64,000 nt of DNA from Cohnella mopanensis (GTDB lineage Bacteria > Bacillota > Bacilli > Paenibacillales > Paenibacillaceae). The notes below the pieces were generated by a model. That model was given only the letters and a program-made list of their open reading frames with translations. It made no database searches and was not told the origin of the DNA. The stretch covers positions 248,001 through 312,000 of the forward strand of contig NZ_JAKRWM010000006.1 in assembly GCF_022352055.1 (NCBI RefSeq), written 5' to 3'. Position 1 is the first letter of the stretch. Each line of letters starts with the position of its first letter. Below are positions 17,478 to 25,067 of this stretch, piece by piece. Both the position numbers and the translations under genes were made by a program.

Positions 17478-17504
17478 TTTATAAGTTTAGGACTAGATTG
17501 TCAA
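17478..17504 (-). promoter_or_regulatory. Candidate sigma-A promoter for the esterase-dioxygenase-SDR operon
   Basis: A minus-strand TTGACA (17504-17499) is followed by TATAAA (17483-17478) with a 15-bp spacer, shorter than ideal; TAAATT at 17 bp is an alternative. An AACT/AGTT inverted repeat overlaps the -10 region. Confidence 0.45.
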
Positions 17505-17572
17505 CCTGAAAATTGTTAATATCGAATTATAGTTAGTATTACAAATATTTTGTGAGGAAGGGGCGGCAACGA

Positions 17573-18130
17573 ATGGATATCGGTTCCTCCATCCGCACGA
17601 TCCGCAAACGCAAGAAAATCACGATCGCCCAAATATGCGCGGAAACCGGCTTATCCCAGGGCTTCATGAGCCAAGTCGAAACAAATAAAACCTCCCCGTC
17701 TATCGCAACGTTGGACAACATCGCGCAGGCGCTGAACGTGCCCTTGACCTATTTGCTGATGAAAAAAGAAGAACGGATGAGCGTTGTCCGCAAAGAGGAT
17801 CGCAAGGCGACAACGAGCGGTATCGAAAACTTGAAGGTTGAACACTTAAGCTCGTCAAAGAGCTTGAAGCTTAGACTCGTCGAATTCCCGCCCGGCGCCT
17901 CGACCGGCGAAGCTCCTCACGCCCATCAGGGGGAAGAAGTTCACATGGTGATTAAGGGCAAGATTCTCGCCGAGCAAGGAGAAGACTCCGCCGTGCTTGT
18001 AGAAGGAGATTCTTTTAGCTGGAACGCCTGCACCCCTCACCGGGTACAAAATTTAAGCGAAGAGCTCAGCATCGTCTTAGTCGCCGTCTATAAGGAGACG
18101 GAAAGCGAACAGGATGAGGATATCCTGTAA
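17573..18130 (+). CDS. XRE family regulator with C-terminal cupin domain
   Basis: A 185-residue regulator. Residues about 5-60 form a XRE helix-turn-helix (IGSSIRTIRKRKKITIAQIC, then GLSQGFMSQVETNKTSPS). Residues about 110-180 form a small cupin barrel (GEAPHAHQGEEVHMVIKGK and a later PHRVQNLSEE). Start ATG 17573 follows an AAGGGG site. Such proteins often sense a small molecule in the cupin and repress a neighbouring catabolic or transport operon. The divergent esterase operon is the likely target. Confidence 0.93.
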   Translation: MDIGSSIRTIRKRKKITIAQICAETGLSQGFMSQVETNKTSPSIATLDNIAQALNVPLTYLLMKKEERMSVVRKEDRKATTSGIENLKVEHLSSSKSLKLRLVEFPPGASTGEAPHAHQGEEVHMVIKGKILAEQGEDSAVLVEGDSFSWNACTPHRVQNLSEELSIVLVAVYKETESEQDEDIL

Positions 18131-18156
18131 CTTCCCTAAGCATGCATAGCGTGCCC

Positions 18157-18185
18157 TTGACACCCCGATAGCCGTTCGATATAGT
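18157..18185 (+). promoter_or_regulatory. Sigma-A promoter of the coiled-coil protein gene
   Basis: TTGACA (18157-18162), a 17-bp spacer and TATAGT (18180-18185) form a near-consensus promoter. Transcription from about 18192 would give a leader of about 110 bases. Confidence 0.75.
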
Positions 18186-18215
18186 GGACAAACACAACAA
18201 TATTTTTCCACACTT

Positions 18216-18278
18216 ACGACGGAAGCACCCGTAAGAGAAGGCTGAATTAAGCCTTTCTTGCAGGTGCTTTTTTGTCGT
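18216..18278 (+). promoter_or_regulatory. Leader stem-loop with T run, possible attenuator
   Basis: Within the leader of the next gene, nested arms pair: ACGAC with GTCGT, AAGCACC with GGTGCTT, and GTAAGAGAAGGCT with AGCCTTTCTTGC. Six T follow GGTGC, as in an intrinsic terminator. The ribosome site lies only about 10 bp further on. It could be a terminator of the XRE gene or an attenuator of the downstream gene; because a strong promoter lies upstream of it, the latter deserves attention. No known riboswitch consensus was recognised. Confidence 0.5.
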
Positions 18279-18302
18279 CAGTCAACCAAAGGAGGCATTC
18301 TT

Positions 18303-19133
18303 ATGTTCCAAAGAAAGTCCGTCAGTTGGGTGTCATTCATCTTGTTGTTGCTCGTCTGCATGACCGCTTTACCTACCGCTTTAGTATCCGCCGCAACCTC
18401 CGCCATCGAGCTGTCCGTTCCGATCAAGCTCAGCTTCGACAAAACCGTCACCGCATCCGATAGCCAAGCCGCCGCGAAGCTGAACTCGTTATACGGCGAT
18501 CTCGATATTCTGCTTAAGCAGGATAAAGACCTCGAGGCGAAGATTAAAGCTCTTCACTACGACAACGAAGGGAAGTTATCCGCGTTGCGCAAGCAAATTC
18601 GCGACATAAACTCCGACAAAATCTACAAGCTCGCGGCCCAGGTCCAAGCGACCAAAGTCCGCTATCAACCCTTATTCGACGCTTATGCCGCTCTGAACAA
18701 ACAGATCTCGCTTGCCAAGTCCTTAAAGAACAAGACGCTTAACACCCTTCTCCGTACCCAGGCCGACACCATGAAGCTGTCCGTCCAGTTCGCCCGCGAA
18801 GACATTAAAGCCAAAGAAGCTTCGCTCAAATCCATGAAATCGGCAACCTCCGAGAAGATCAAAGCCGCGCGCAAGTCGCTCGACGCCATCGACCCGCTCA
18901 CCGTTCAGATCAAATCGCAACGGAGCGCGGCCAGCTTGCCGCGAAGCAGCCGTTCTCCCGTCTGGACGAACTTCAAATATGCCATTAAGAAAAACGAAAC
19001 CAAAGGCACGCTCGACTCTCTGTCCACTCTCGTTAACCTCACTCGACAGATCGTAACGCAGCAACAGAAAATCGACGCTCTCGAACATAAAATATCCGAG
19101 ATCATCGTTCAAACCAAAGCCCAGTTCCTGTAA
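18303..19133 (+). CDS. Secreted coiled-coil protein of unknown function
   Basis: A 276-residue protein. The start ATG at 18303 follows AAAGGAGG. An N-terminal signal peptide (FILLLLVCMTALPTALVSAA) is followed by helical, Lys/Ala/Leu-rich sequence with heptad-like spacing over residues about 50-275, including a likely flexible Arg/Ser/Pro stretch (LPRSSRSPVW). No catalytic motif is visible. It may be a cell-wall or spore-surface structural protein; this is inference only. Confidence 0.85.
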   Translation: MFQRKSVSWVSFILLLLVCMTALPTALVSAATSAIELSVPIKLSFDKTVTASDSQAAAKLNSLYGDLDILLKQDKDLEAKIKALHYDNEGKLSALRKQIRDINSDKIYKLAAQVQATKVRYQPLFDAYAALNKQISLAKSLKNKTLNTLLRTQADTMKLSVQFAREDIKAKEASLKSMKSATSEKIKAARKSLDAIDPLTVQIKSQRSAASLPRSSRSPVWTNFKYAIKKNETKGTLDSLSTLVNLTRQIVTQQQKIDALEHKISEIIVQTKAQFL

Positions 19134-19225
19134 CCCCCGCCGTAGAAGAGGTATAATAGACTTCTAGAACTTATCGCGAGGAAGCGACCGTTCCTTTGCC
19201 CGATAAGACGAGGAGATCCGTAACT

Positions 19226-19441
19226 ATGGCATTAAACATCCGTCTGCTAACCGATCAAGACTTCGAAGAAGCCATGCAGCGCCAAGCTCGCATGCGCGTC
19301 TTCAAGAACGACCACATTATCGACTCCAACGGCATAATCGTTCGTTACGATAGCCAGACCATCGTGATCCAATCCGGAGTCGGCGACCTGGCCTACCACT
19401 CCAGAGAGGATTGCGAGTTTTTCGAATTAAGGAAGCGGTAA
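19226..19441 (+). CDS. Hypothetical protein, 71 residues
   Basis: A short soluble protein. The chosen start is the ATG at 19226, ten bases after GAGGAG, with a TATAAT-like -10 at about 19152. The N-terminal half is helical (LTDQDFEEAMQRQARMR) and the C-terminal half is strand-rich (GIIVRYDSQTIVIQ). It is followed by a strong terminator, which supports a real transcript. I do not recognise a family. Confidence 0.75.
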   Translation: MALNIRLLTDQDFEEAMQRQARMRVFKNDHIIDSNGIIVRYDSQTIVIQSGVGDLAYHSREDCEFFELRKR

Positions 19442-19450
19442 ACCCAGTTT

Positions 19451-19495
19451 GAGGGCTGAGCTCTGTTGACTACAGAGCTCAGCCCTCGCCTTTTG
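19451..19495 (+). terminator. Strong intrinsic terminator
   Basis: A perfect 16-bp stem (GAGGGCTGAGCTCTGT with its complement) with a 5-base loop is followed by GCCTTTTG. It lies ten bases after the 71-residue gene. Confidence 0.88.
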
Positions 19496-19578
19496 TTCCA
19501 TTGAAACGCCCGTTTGTTACCATATTCCCCGAGCTCGCGCATATATAATAGTCAGATCCTACGGGGAGGGCCATTGGT

Positions 19579-20085
19579 ATGCGCGTTTCGTTTTGGTATC
19601 GTTTTATGGTTGTTCTATTCGCCTTATTTCTCCTTCCTGCCGTCGTTACCGCTCATGCGGAAACCGTCCAACTAGCGGAAAAATTCGCCAAGTACGAGCA
19701 ATTCATCCTCATCGACAAATCGTCTAACAAGCTGTATTTCTACGAAGAAGGAAAGTTAATCAAATCGTTCCCCGTAGCCACGGGAAAGAAGCCCTCCTAT
19801 ACGCCGGAAGGCTTATTCACCATTCATGAGAAGGTCAAAAACCGGCCCTATTACAAAGAGAAAATCAAAGGCGGAGATCCCAAGAATCCACTAGGCGATC
19901 GCTGGCTCGGCTTGGATGTCACCCGTAACGGCAAAACGTCCTACGCTTACGGAATTCATGGCAACAACAACGAGAAATCGATAGGCAAATACGTCTCCGC
20001 GGGATGCATCCGCATGCACAATAAAGAAGTCCGTTGGCTCTATGATCAGCTTAAGGTCAGTACTCCCGTTCTCATCCAGAAATAA
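19579..20085 (+). CDS. L,D-transpeptidase (YkuD domain)
   Basis: A 168-residue secreted cell-wall enzyme that forms 3-3 cross-links or attaches groups to peptidoglycan. An N-terminal signal peptide ends near VVTAHA. The YkuD domain starts at FILIDKSSNKLYFYEEGK, and the active site HGxxx...S-x-GCIRM is complete (GIHGNNNEKS, SAGCIRMHN), with the catalytic Cys. It has no LysM domain, so it is the minimal form. It is preceded by a terminator and appears to be monocistronic. Confidence 0.95.
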   Translation: MRVSFWYRFMVVLFALFLLPAVVTAHAETVQLAEKFAKYEQFILIDKSSNKLYFYEEGKLIKSFPVATGKKPSYTPEGLFTIHEKVKNRPYYKEKIKGGDPKNPLGDRWLGLDVTRNGKTSYAYGIHGNNNEKSIGKYVSAGCIRMHNKEVRWLYDQLKVSTPVLIQK

Positions 20086-20156
20086 CATCCAGTAATTGAC
20101 ATAACCTAAATTTGGAAGATATAATTTCAAATGTTCATGGATAGGAACAACACAAA

Positions 20157-21056
20157 ATGATCAAGGTGGGGAATATCATTAAATCTGCAGCTGCTGTCAT
20201 CGGTAAAATCTTACTAAGTCTCGCTCTAGTATTCGGTATTGTTTTCATCATCGTATTGCTTCAAATCGTAACGTCGGCCACTAAAGACGCAAACGGAGAA
20301 ATTCAGGTTGAAATCGGGTATGGCGACTTGTTTAATTTCGGGATGATGGGAGCCTTTATTATCGCTTCGCTTGCAATGTACTTATGGTTCGAGCGCAAGA
20401 AGGGCTGGTCATTAGGTTTCAAACAGAGAAGCAGCTCCGTCTTTGCTCTTCATGGTCTTGCTGGCGGGATCCTGCTGATTTCTCTATCTTCCGTTATCAT
20501 TTGGGCAATGGGAGGCATTAGCTGGGAGGCCGCCGAATGGAATCAAGAGCTGGTCCAATCCTTATTATGGGGAATTTTGCTATATGTTTGCGCTGCATTT
20601 TCTGAAGAAATCTTCTCCCGCGGTTATGTTCAAGGTCTGATTCGACATCATTATGGACCCAAAATGGCCATCGTAGCCAGCTCGCTCCTATTTGCGATTC
20701 TGCACGGCATGAACCCCGGAACCTTCGATTCTCCGTTCCCCATTATTGTCCTTATTCTTGCAGGCGTGATTATGTCGGTCGCCCGTGAAGTGACCGGAGG
20801 ATTATGGTGGTCTATCGGACTTCATTTAAGCTGGAACTACTTCCAAGGGTACGTCTACGGCTTCAAGGTTTCGGGAACCGACGTCGTTCCCGCCGTATTG
20901 CATACTACTGACAATGGGCCTTCCTCCCTCTCGGGCGGTACGTTCGGTGCAGAAGGAAGTTATGTTTCCATTGTCGTGCTGATTATCGGCATTGTCGGAG
21001 TCTACTATTTGTACGGAAGAAAAAGTGCCGTATCAGCCCCAACGTTAGCTCAATAA
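20157..21056 (+). CDS. CPBP family intramembrane metalloprotease
   Basis: A 299-residue membrane protein with about eight helices. The CPBP (Abi/CAAX protease) motifs are present: FSEEIFSRGY (motif 1, Glu-Glu and Arg), FAILHGMNP (motif 2, His) and HLSWNYFQGY (motif 3, His and Asn). The C-terminal part has a final helix (VVLIIGIVGVYYLYG). Homologues process prenylated-type substrates, bacteriocins or membrane regulators; the substrate here is unknown. Confidence 0.92.
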   Translation: MIKVGNIIKSAAAVIGKILLSLALVFGIVFIIVLLQIVTSATKDANGEIQVEIGYGDLFNFGMMGAFIIASLAMYLWFERKKGWSLGFKQRSSSVFALHGLAGGILLISLSSVIIWAMGGISWEAAEWNQELVQSLLWGILLYVCAAFSEEIFSRGYVQGLIRHHYGPKMAIVASSLLFAILHGMNPGTFDSPFPIIVLILAGVIMSVAREVTGGLWWSIGLHLSWNYFQGYVYGFKVSGTDVVPAVLHTTDNGPSSLSGGTFGAEGSYVSIVVLIIGIVGVYYLYGRKSAVSAPTLAQ

Positions 21057-21068
21057 AGCAATCATAAA

Positions 21069-21104
21069 GAGGAACCCGTCTGTTTCCGACCGGCGGTTCC
21101 TCTA
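21069..21104 (-). terminator. Hairpin between convergent genes
   Basis: AGAGGAACC and GGTTCCTCT flank an 18-base loop. A T-rich sequence follows on the minus strand, so it mainly serves the DUF6953 gene. Confidence 0.65.
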
Positions 21105-21118
21105 CCCTATTGAACGCG

Positions 21119-21370
21119 TCACGCCTTAATCGCGGAAGTCCAACCCCAGTAGAATGCATCCCTGTCCCAAGCTGCTTTGCCGCCATGCAGCTTCTTAAAC
21201 GCCTTCTTGACTTCCTTATCTATCGATTCGTGTCCGTTATCGTTAGCGTAAATAAATTGTTCGCCAAAATGCTCTTTAATATGGTTAACCGCTGCCTCTT
21301 GATAGAGCACTCCGCTGTTTTTTAATTCCCCGAACATCCAGTTCGCTACTTCATCCGCTGTAAAACTCAT
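21119..21370 (-). CDS. DUF6953-like small protein
   Basis: An 83-residue protein that resembles the DUF6953 family: VANWMFGELKNSGVLYQEAA, then a central IKEHFGEQFIYANDNGH and a C-terminal WDRDAFYWGW. The family is of unknown function. The gene is just downstream of the ABC exporter pair on the same strand (27-bp gap to its stop) and could be expressed separately. Confidence 0.75.
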   Translation of the reverse strand: MSFTADEVANWMFGELKNSGVLYQEAAVNHIKEHFGEQFIYANDNGHESIDKEVKKAFKKLHGGKAAWDRDAFYWGWTSAIKA

Positions 21371-21396
21371 CTATTTTCGCTCCTTCTTATGTGCTT

Positions 21397-23241
21397 TTAT
21401 TGCAACTGAACATGACCGTGGAACAGCTCGCTATAGAGTCCTGGCTTGGCCAATAGCTCCTCATGAGAGCCTCGCTCCAGCAGTTTCCCGTCCTTCAGGA
21501 CAAGAATTTGATCCGCGCGGCGAATCGTATTGAGGCGATGGGCAATGACGAAGCTCGTGCGTCCTTCCATTAACCGTTGCAGTCCCTCTTGGATTTTGAT
21601 TTCCGTAACCGTGTCGATGCTACTCGTCGCCTCGTCCAACACGAGAATCGCTGGATCCGCAAGAATAGCCCGAGCGATGGCGAGCAGTTGCTTCTGCCCT
21701 TGGCTAATCCCGCTGCCATCGCCTTGCAGGATTTTGTCATAGCCGCCTGGAAGCCGAGAAATGAACGAATGGGCATTCGCCAGCTTCGCCGCCTGCTCGA
21801 CTTGGTCATCCGTCGTGTCTAGCTTGCCATAACGGATGTTGTCCCGAATCGTCCCTTCGAACAGGAAAGAGTCCTGAAGAACGAACGCCATATGAGATCG
21901 AAGGCTCTCCCTCCGTATGGACTTGATATCATGTCCGTCTACCGTAATGTTCCCCGAATCCGCCTCGTAGAAACGCGAGAGCAGCTGAATGAGCGAGGTT
22001 TTACCTGCCCCCGTCGGCCCGATAATCGCGATCGTTTCGCCCGGGCGCGCTTCGAAGCTGATGTCCTTAAGCGTATGTTCTCCCGGATTATAGGAGAAAG
22101 AGACATGGGAGAACACAACCTCGCCTTGAACCGATTCAATGGACTCCGCTGCAGTCTCATCCTTGGCTTCCTCGTCTTCGTCCAAGATTTCGAACACCCG
22201 CTCCGCTCCCGCGACAGCCGACAACAGCGTGTTCCATTGATTCGCAAGATCGTTCAGCGGCCTAGTGAATTGTCTAGCGTATTCGACGAATACGATGATA
22301 ACCCCGACGGTGATCGCCCCCCTAATGGCAAGCAATCCTCCGATTCCGGCAATGATCGCGAAGCTTAAATTATTCAACCCGTTCATCAGCTTCGGAATGA
22401 ATCCCGAAATGGCCTGAGCCCAGAATCCGGACAGCTTGATCCGCCTGTTACGCTCCCCGAACTCCTCGATGACCCGCTCCTCTTGGGAAAAAGCTTTGAC
22501 AATGCGTTGCCCGGACAACGTTTCCTCGATATACCCGTTCAAATCCCCGAGATTCCCTTGACGCTCCTTGAACAGGACGCCGGTTCTACGCGTAATCCAT
22601 TTCATACCCAGCGCCATTAGCGGTACGACCAAGAAGGTCAGTAAAGTAAGAAGCGGGCTGAGCAGCAGCATCACGATTACGGTTCCTACGAGAATGAGGA
22701 TGCTGGAAAAAATCTGAATCGCCGAGCTATTCAGGGTCGAGCTGACGTTGTCTATATCGTTGGTCATGCGGCTCATCAGTTCTCCGCGTTGCCGCTTAGC
22801 GAAGAATGGAATGGGCAGCTTATGCAAATGGCCGAACAGATCGACGCGCATCCGGTACACCGTTTCTTGCGCGATCGAGATCATCCATATGTTTTGCAGC
22901 CAGCTAACTAACGAACTACACACGTATACGGCTGCTAGGCCAACGAGGAATAGAAGCCACGGTGCACCGCCCGGCCCTTCCAAATAATGATCTATCGCGC
23001 GTCCGATTAAGTACGGGCCAAGTAAGGTCAAGCCCGAGCTTAAGAGAACCATGAACAAAACAAGGCTTAATCGTCCCTTACGGTGCGCAAGATAAGACCA
23101 GACTCGCTTGAGCGTCGCTTGCCAGTTTTTCGCTTTCTGCTTGGGGCGTTTAACCGTGACTCCGGCTTCTTGCTCCTTATATTCCTTTGCGGCCTTTGTA
23201 GGCTTCCGATAGCGGAAGGGTTCACTTAAGGCTTCCCACAT
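21397..23241 (-). CDS. ABC exporter half-transporter, BmrD/YheH-like (canonical ATP site)
   Basis: A 614-residue fusion of six membrane helices (about residues 50-330) and an ATPase (about 370-610). It has an N-terminal soluble extension of about 45 residues. Walker A is GPTGAGKTS, the signature is ISQGQ (a variant of LSGGQ) and Walker B is LVLDEATSSID, with the catalytic Glu present. The partner directly upstream overlaps by 20 bp and has a degenerate Walker B. Together they match the asymmetric heterodimeric multidrug exporters BmrCD/YheHI of Bacillus. Confidence 0.93.
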   Translation of the reverse strand: MWEALSEPFRYRKPTKAAKEYKEQEAGVTVKRPKQKAKNWQATLKRVWSYLAHRKGRLSLVLFMVLLSSGLTLLGPYLIGRAIDHYLEGPGGAPWLLFLVGLAAVYVCSSLVSWLQNIWMISIAQETVYRMRVDLFGHLHKLPIPFFAKRQRGELMSRMTNDIDNVSSTLNSSAIQIFSSILILVGTVIVMLLLSPLLTLLTFLVVPLMALGMKWITRRTGVLFKERQGNLGDLNGYIEETLSGQRIVKAFSQEERVIEEFGERNRRIKLSGFWAQAISGFIPKLMNGLNNLSFAIIAGIGGLLAIRGAITVGVIIVFVEYARQFTRPLNDLANQWNTLLSAVAGAERVFEILDEDEEAKDETAAESIESVQGEVVFSHVSFSYNPGEHTLKDISFEARPGETIAIIGPTGAGKTSLIQLLSRFYEADSGNITVDGHDIKSIRRESLRSHMAFVLQDSFLFEGTIRDNIRYGKLDTTDDQVEQAAKLANAHSFISRLPGGYDKILQGDGSGISQGQKQLLAIARAILADPAILVLDEATSSIDTVTEIKIQEGLQRLMEGRTSFVIAHRLNTIRRADQILVLKDGKLLERGSHEELLAKPGLYSELFHGHVQLQ

Positions 23242-24967
23242 GCGAACCCTCCTCCCCGAATTGCGATTCGTAAATGCGGCGATACAAAGTATTGCTTGCC
23301 ATTAGCTGCATATGGTTTCCTTGGGCGATCAGTCGTCCGTCATCCAGCAAAACAATCAGGTTCGCGTTCAAGGTGGAGCTGATTTTCTGCGTGATGAGGA
23401 ACGTCGTGCATCTCAAGCTGCTGATCGCTTGCAGGAGAGCGCCTTCGGTTCGAACGTCCAGCGCGCTCGTGCTATCATCGAGCACCAGGATAGCCGGCCT
23501 GCGGATGAGCGCGCGGGCAATGGAAATCCGTTGCTTCTGGCCGCCCGACAGATTAATGCCCCGCTGTCCGAGCAGAGTATCGTAACCGTTCGGCAACTGA
23601 ACGATCGTATCATGGATTTGCGCCAGCCGAGCTGCCTTCGTCACTTGCTCCAGACTTACGCCTTCGAGGCCCCATGCGATATTGTCGCGAATCGTCCCGG
23701 TAAAAAGCACAACTTCCTGCGGCACGTAACCGATGGAGTCATGCAGCTTCCGAATAGGCCATTCCCGGACGTTACGCCCGTCGATGAGAATGTTCCCCTC
23801 GTCTTCCTCGTACAGACGAAGAATAAGCTGAACGAGCGAGGATTTCCCCGAGCCCGTCGCCCCGAGAATCGCAACCGTGTATCCCGGACTCGCACGGAAA
23901 GAGATGTCCTCCAGCACGGGAGCGGCCGTATTCGGATATCGAAAGGCAACCCGGTCAAACTCGACGCTTCCTTCCATGATTGTTTCCTCTATTTTATCCG
24001 TTTCATCGCTAATCCGTTGCGTTTCTTCATCCGTCTCCATCGTATCGTTGATGCGCTGCGCGGATGCATGCGCCCTCGAGAAAGCCGCAACGAGCATGGA
24101 CAACGCCGATAAAGCTCCCGCGGTCCGAAGGGAATAATTCACGATCGCCACAACCTCTCCGGTCGTGGCGCTTCCCGCTCGGATTTCGAGCTGTCCGAAC
24201 CAAAGCACCGCGATAATCCCCGCATTCATAATAAGCACGATGAAGGGGAGAGTTATCTCGGTGAGCCGAAGCGCGGAAGCAGAGCTCTGCATGAGCTCCC
24301 CGCTATGACGCGCGAATCTCGCGGCCTCTTGCTCCCTGCGAACGAATACGCGAATGAGTCGCATGCCCGTCAAGTTCTCCTGCATGACCCCGTTAACGTT
24401 ATCGAGCCGTTGTTGAACCTTCTTAAACAAGGAAGCCGCCTTCTTAACCATCCACACGATAAACAAGATCAGGGCAGGGACGGTCAGGAGCAACAGAAAC
24501 CCAAGCCCGGCATGGACGACAAGCGCCATAATCATGCTGCCGATGACGACAAGCGGCACGCGAAGCATGAAACGCAGCCCCATGAACGTCGTGTCCTGAA
24601 CCTGCGTAACGTCATTCGTCAGACGGGTGATGAGCGAAGAGGTCGCGAATCGATTGAAGACCGAATAAGAGAAAGCTTGTACTTTGCCGTAAAGCTTCTC
24701 TCGAATATCATACCCTAAGCTCTGGCTAACGTGCGCGGCATAGAACGAGCTTAATATCCCGGCGCCGAAAGCGAGCAAAGTGCCCGCTACCAGAACTCCG
24801 CACCATATGAGCACGACTCCCGCATCATGCCGAGCGATTCCGTCGTCGATAATCTTGGATATGAGCAATGGCTGAACAAGCTCAACCGCCAATTCGACCA
24901 GCATAAGCACGATCGCCGTAATAGCAGCCACGCGATATTTCTTAATCAAACGGAAAAATAATGGCAT
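23222..24967 (-). CDS. ABC exporter half-transporter, BmrC/YheI-like (degenerate ATP site)
   Basis: A 581-residue membrane-ATPase fusion. The start is the ATG at 24967 after GGAGG; helices occupy residues about 15-290. Walker A is GATGSGKSS and the signature is LSGGQ. Walker B reads LVLDDSTSALD, so the catalytic Glu is replaced by Asp, as in the non-catalytic site of heterodimeric exporters. It is the first gene of the pair. No leader-peptide attenuator like bmrB was recognised upstream. Confidence 0.93.
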   Translation of the reverse strand: MPLFFRLIKKYRVAAITAIVLMLVELAVELVQPLLISKIIDDGIARHDAGVVLIWCGVLVAGTLLAFGAGILSSFYAAHVSQSLGYDIREKLYGKVQAFSYSVFNRFATSSLITRLTNDVTQVQDTTFMGLRFMLRVPLVVIGSMIMALVVHAGLGFLLLLTVPALILFIVWMVKKAASLFKKVQQRLDNVNGVMQENLTGMRLIRVFVRREQEAARFARHSGELMQSSASALRLTEITLPFIVLIMNAGIIAVLWFGQLEIRAGSATTGEVVAIVNYSLRTAGALSALSMLVAAFSRAHASAQRINDTMETDEETQRISDETDKIEETIMEGSVEFDRVAFRYPNTAAPVLEDISFRASPGYTVAILGATGSGKSSLVQLILRLYEEDEGNILIDGRNVREWPIRKLHDSIGYVPQEVVLFTGTIRDNIAWGLEGVSLEQVTKAARLAQIHDTIVQLPNGYDTLLGQRGINLSGGQKQRISIARALIRRPAILVLDDSTSALDVRTEGALLQAISSLRCTTFLITQKISSTLNANLIVLLDDGRLIAQGNHMQLMASNTLYRRIYESQFGEEGSHVGSLK

Positions 24968-25067
24968 CTCTCTTCCTCCGTGCATTGTGCCTTTAAATCT
25001 GATTATGTCTGACTCTACATATCCTCCCTTCTATTTTACCCACAATTGACCCTGCGTGGGAACCCCG

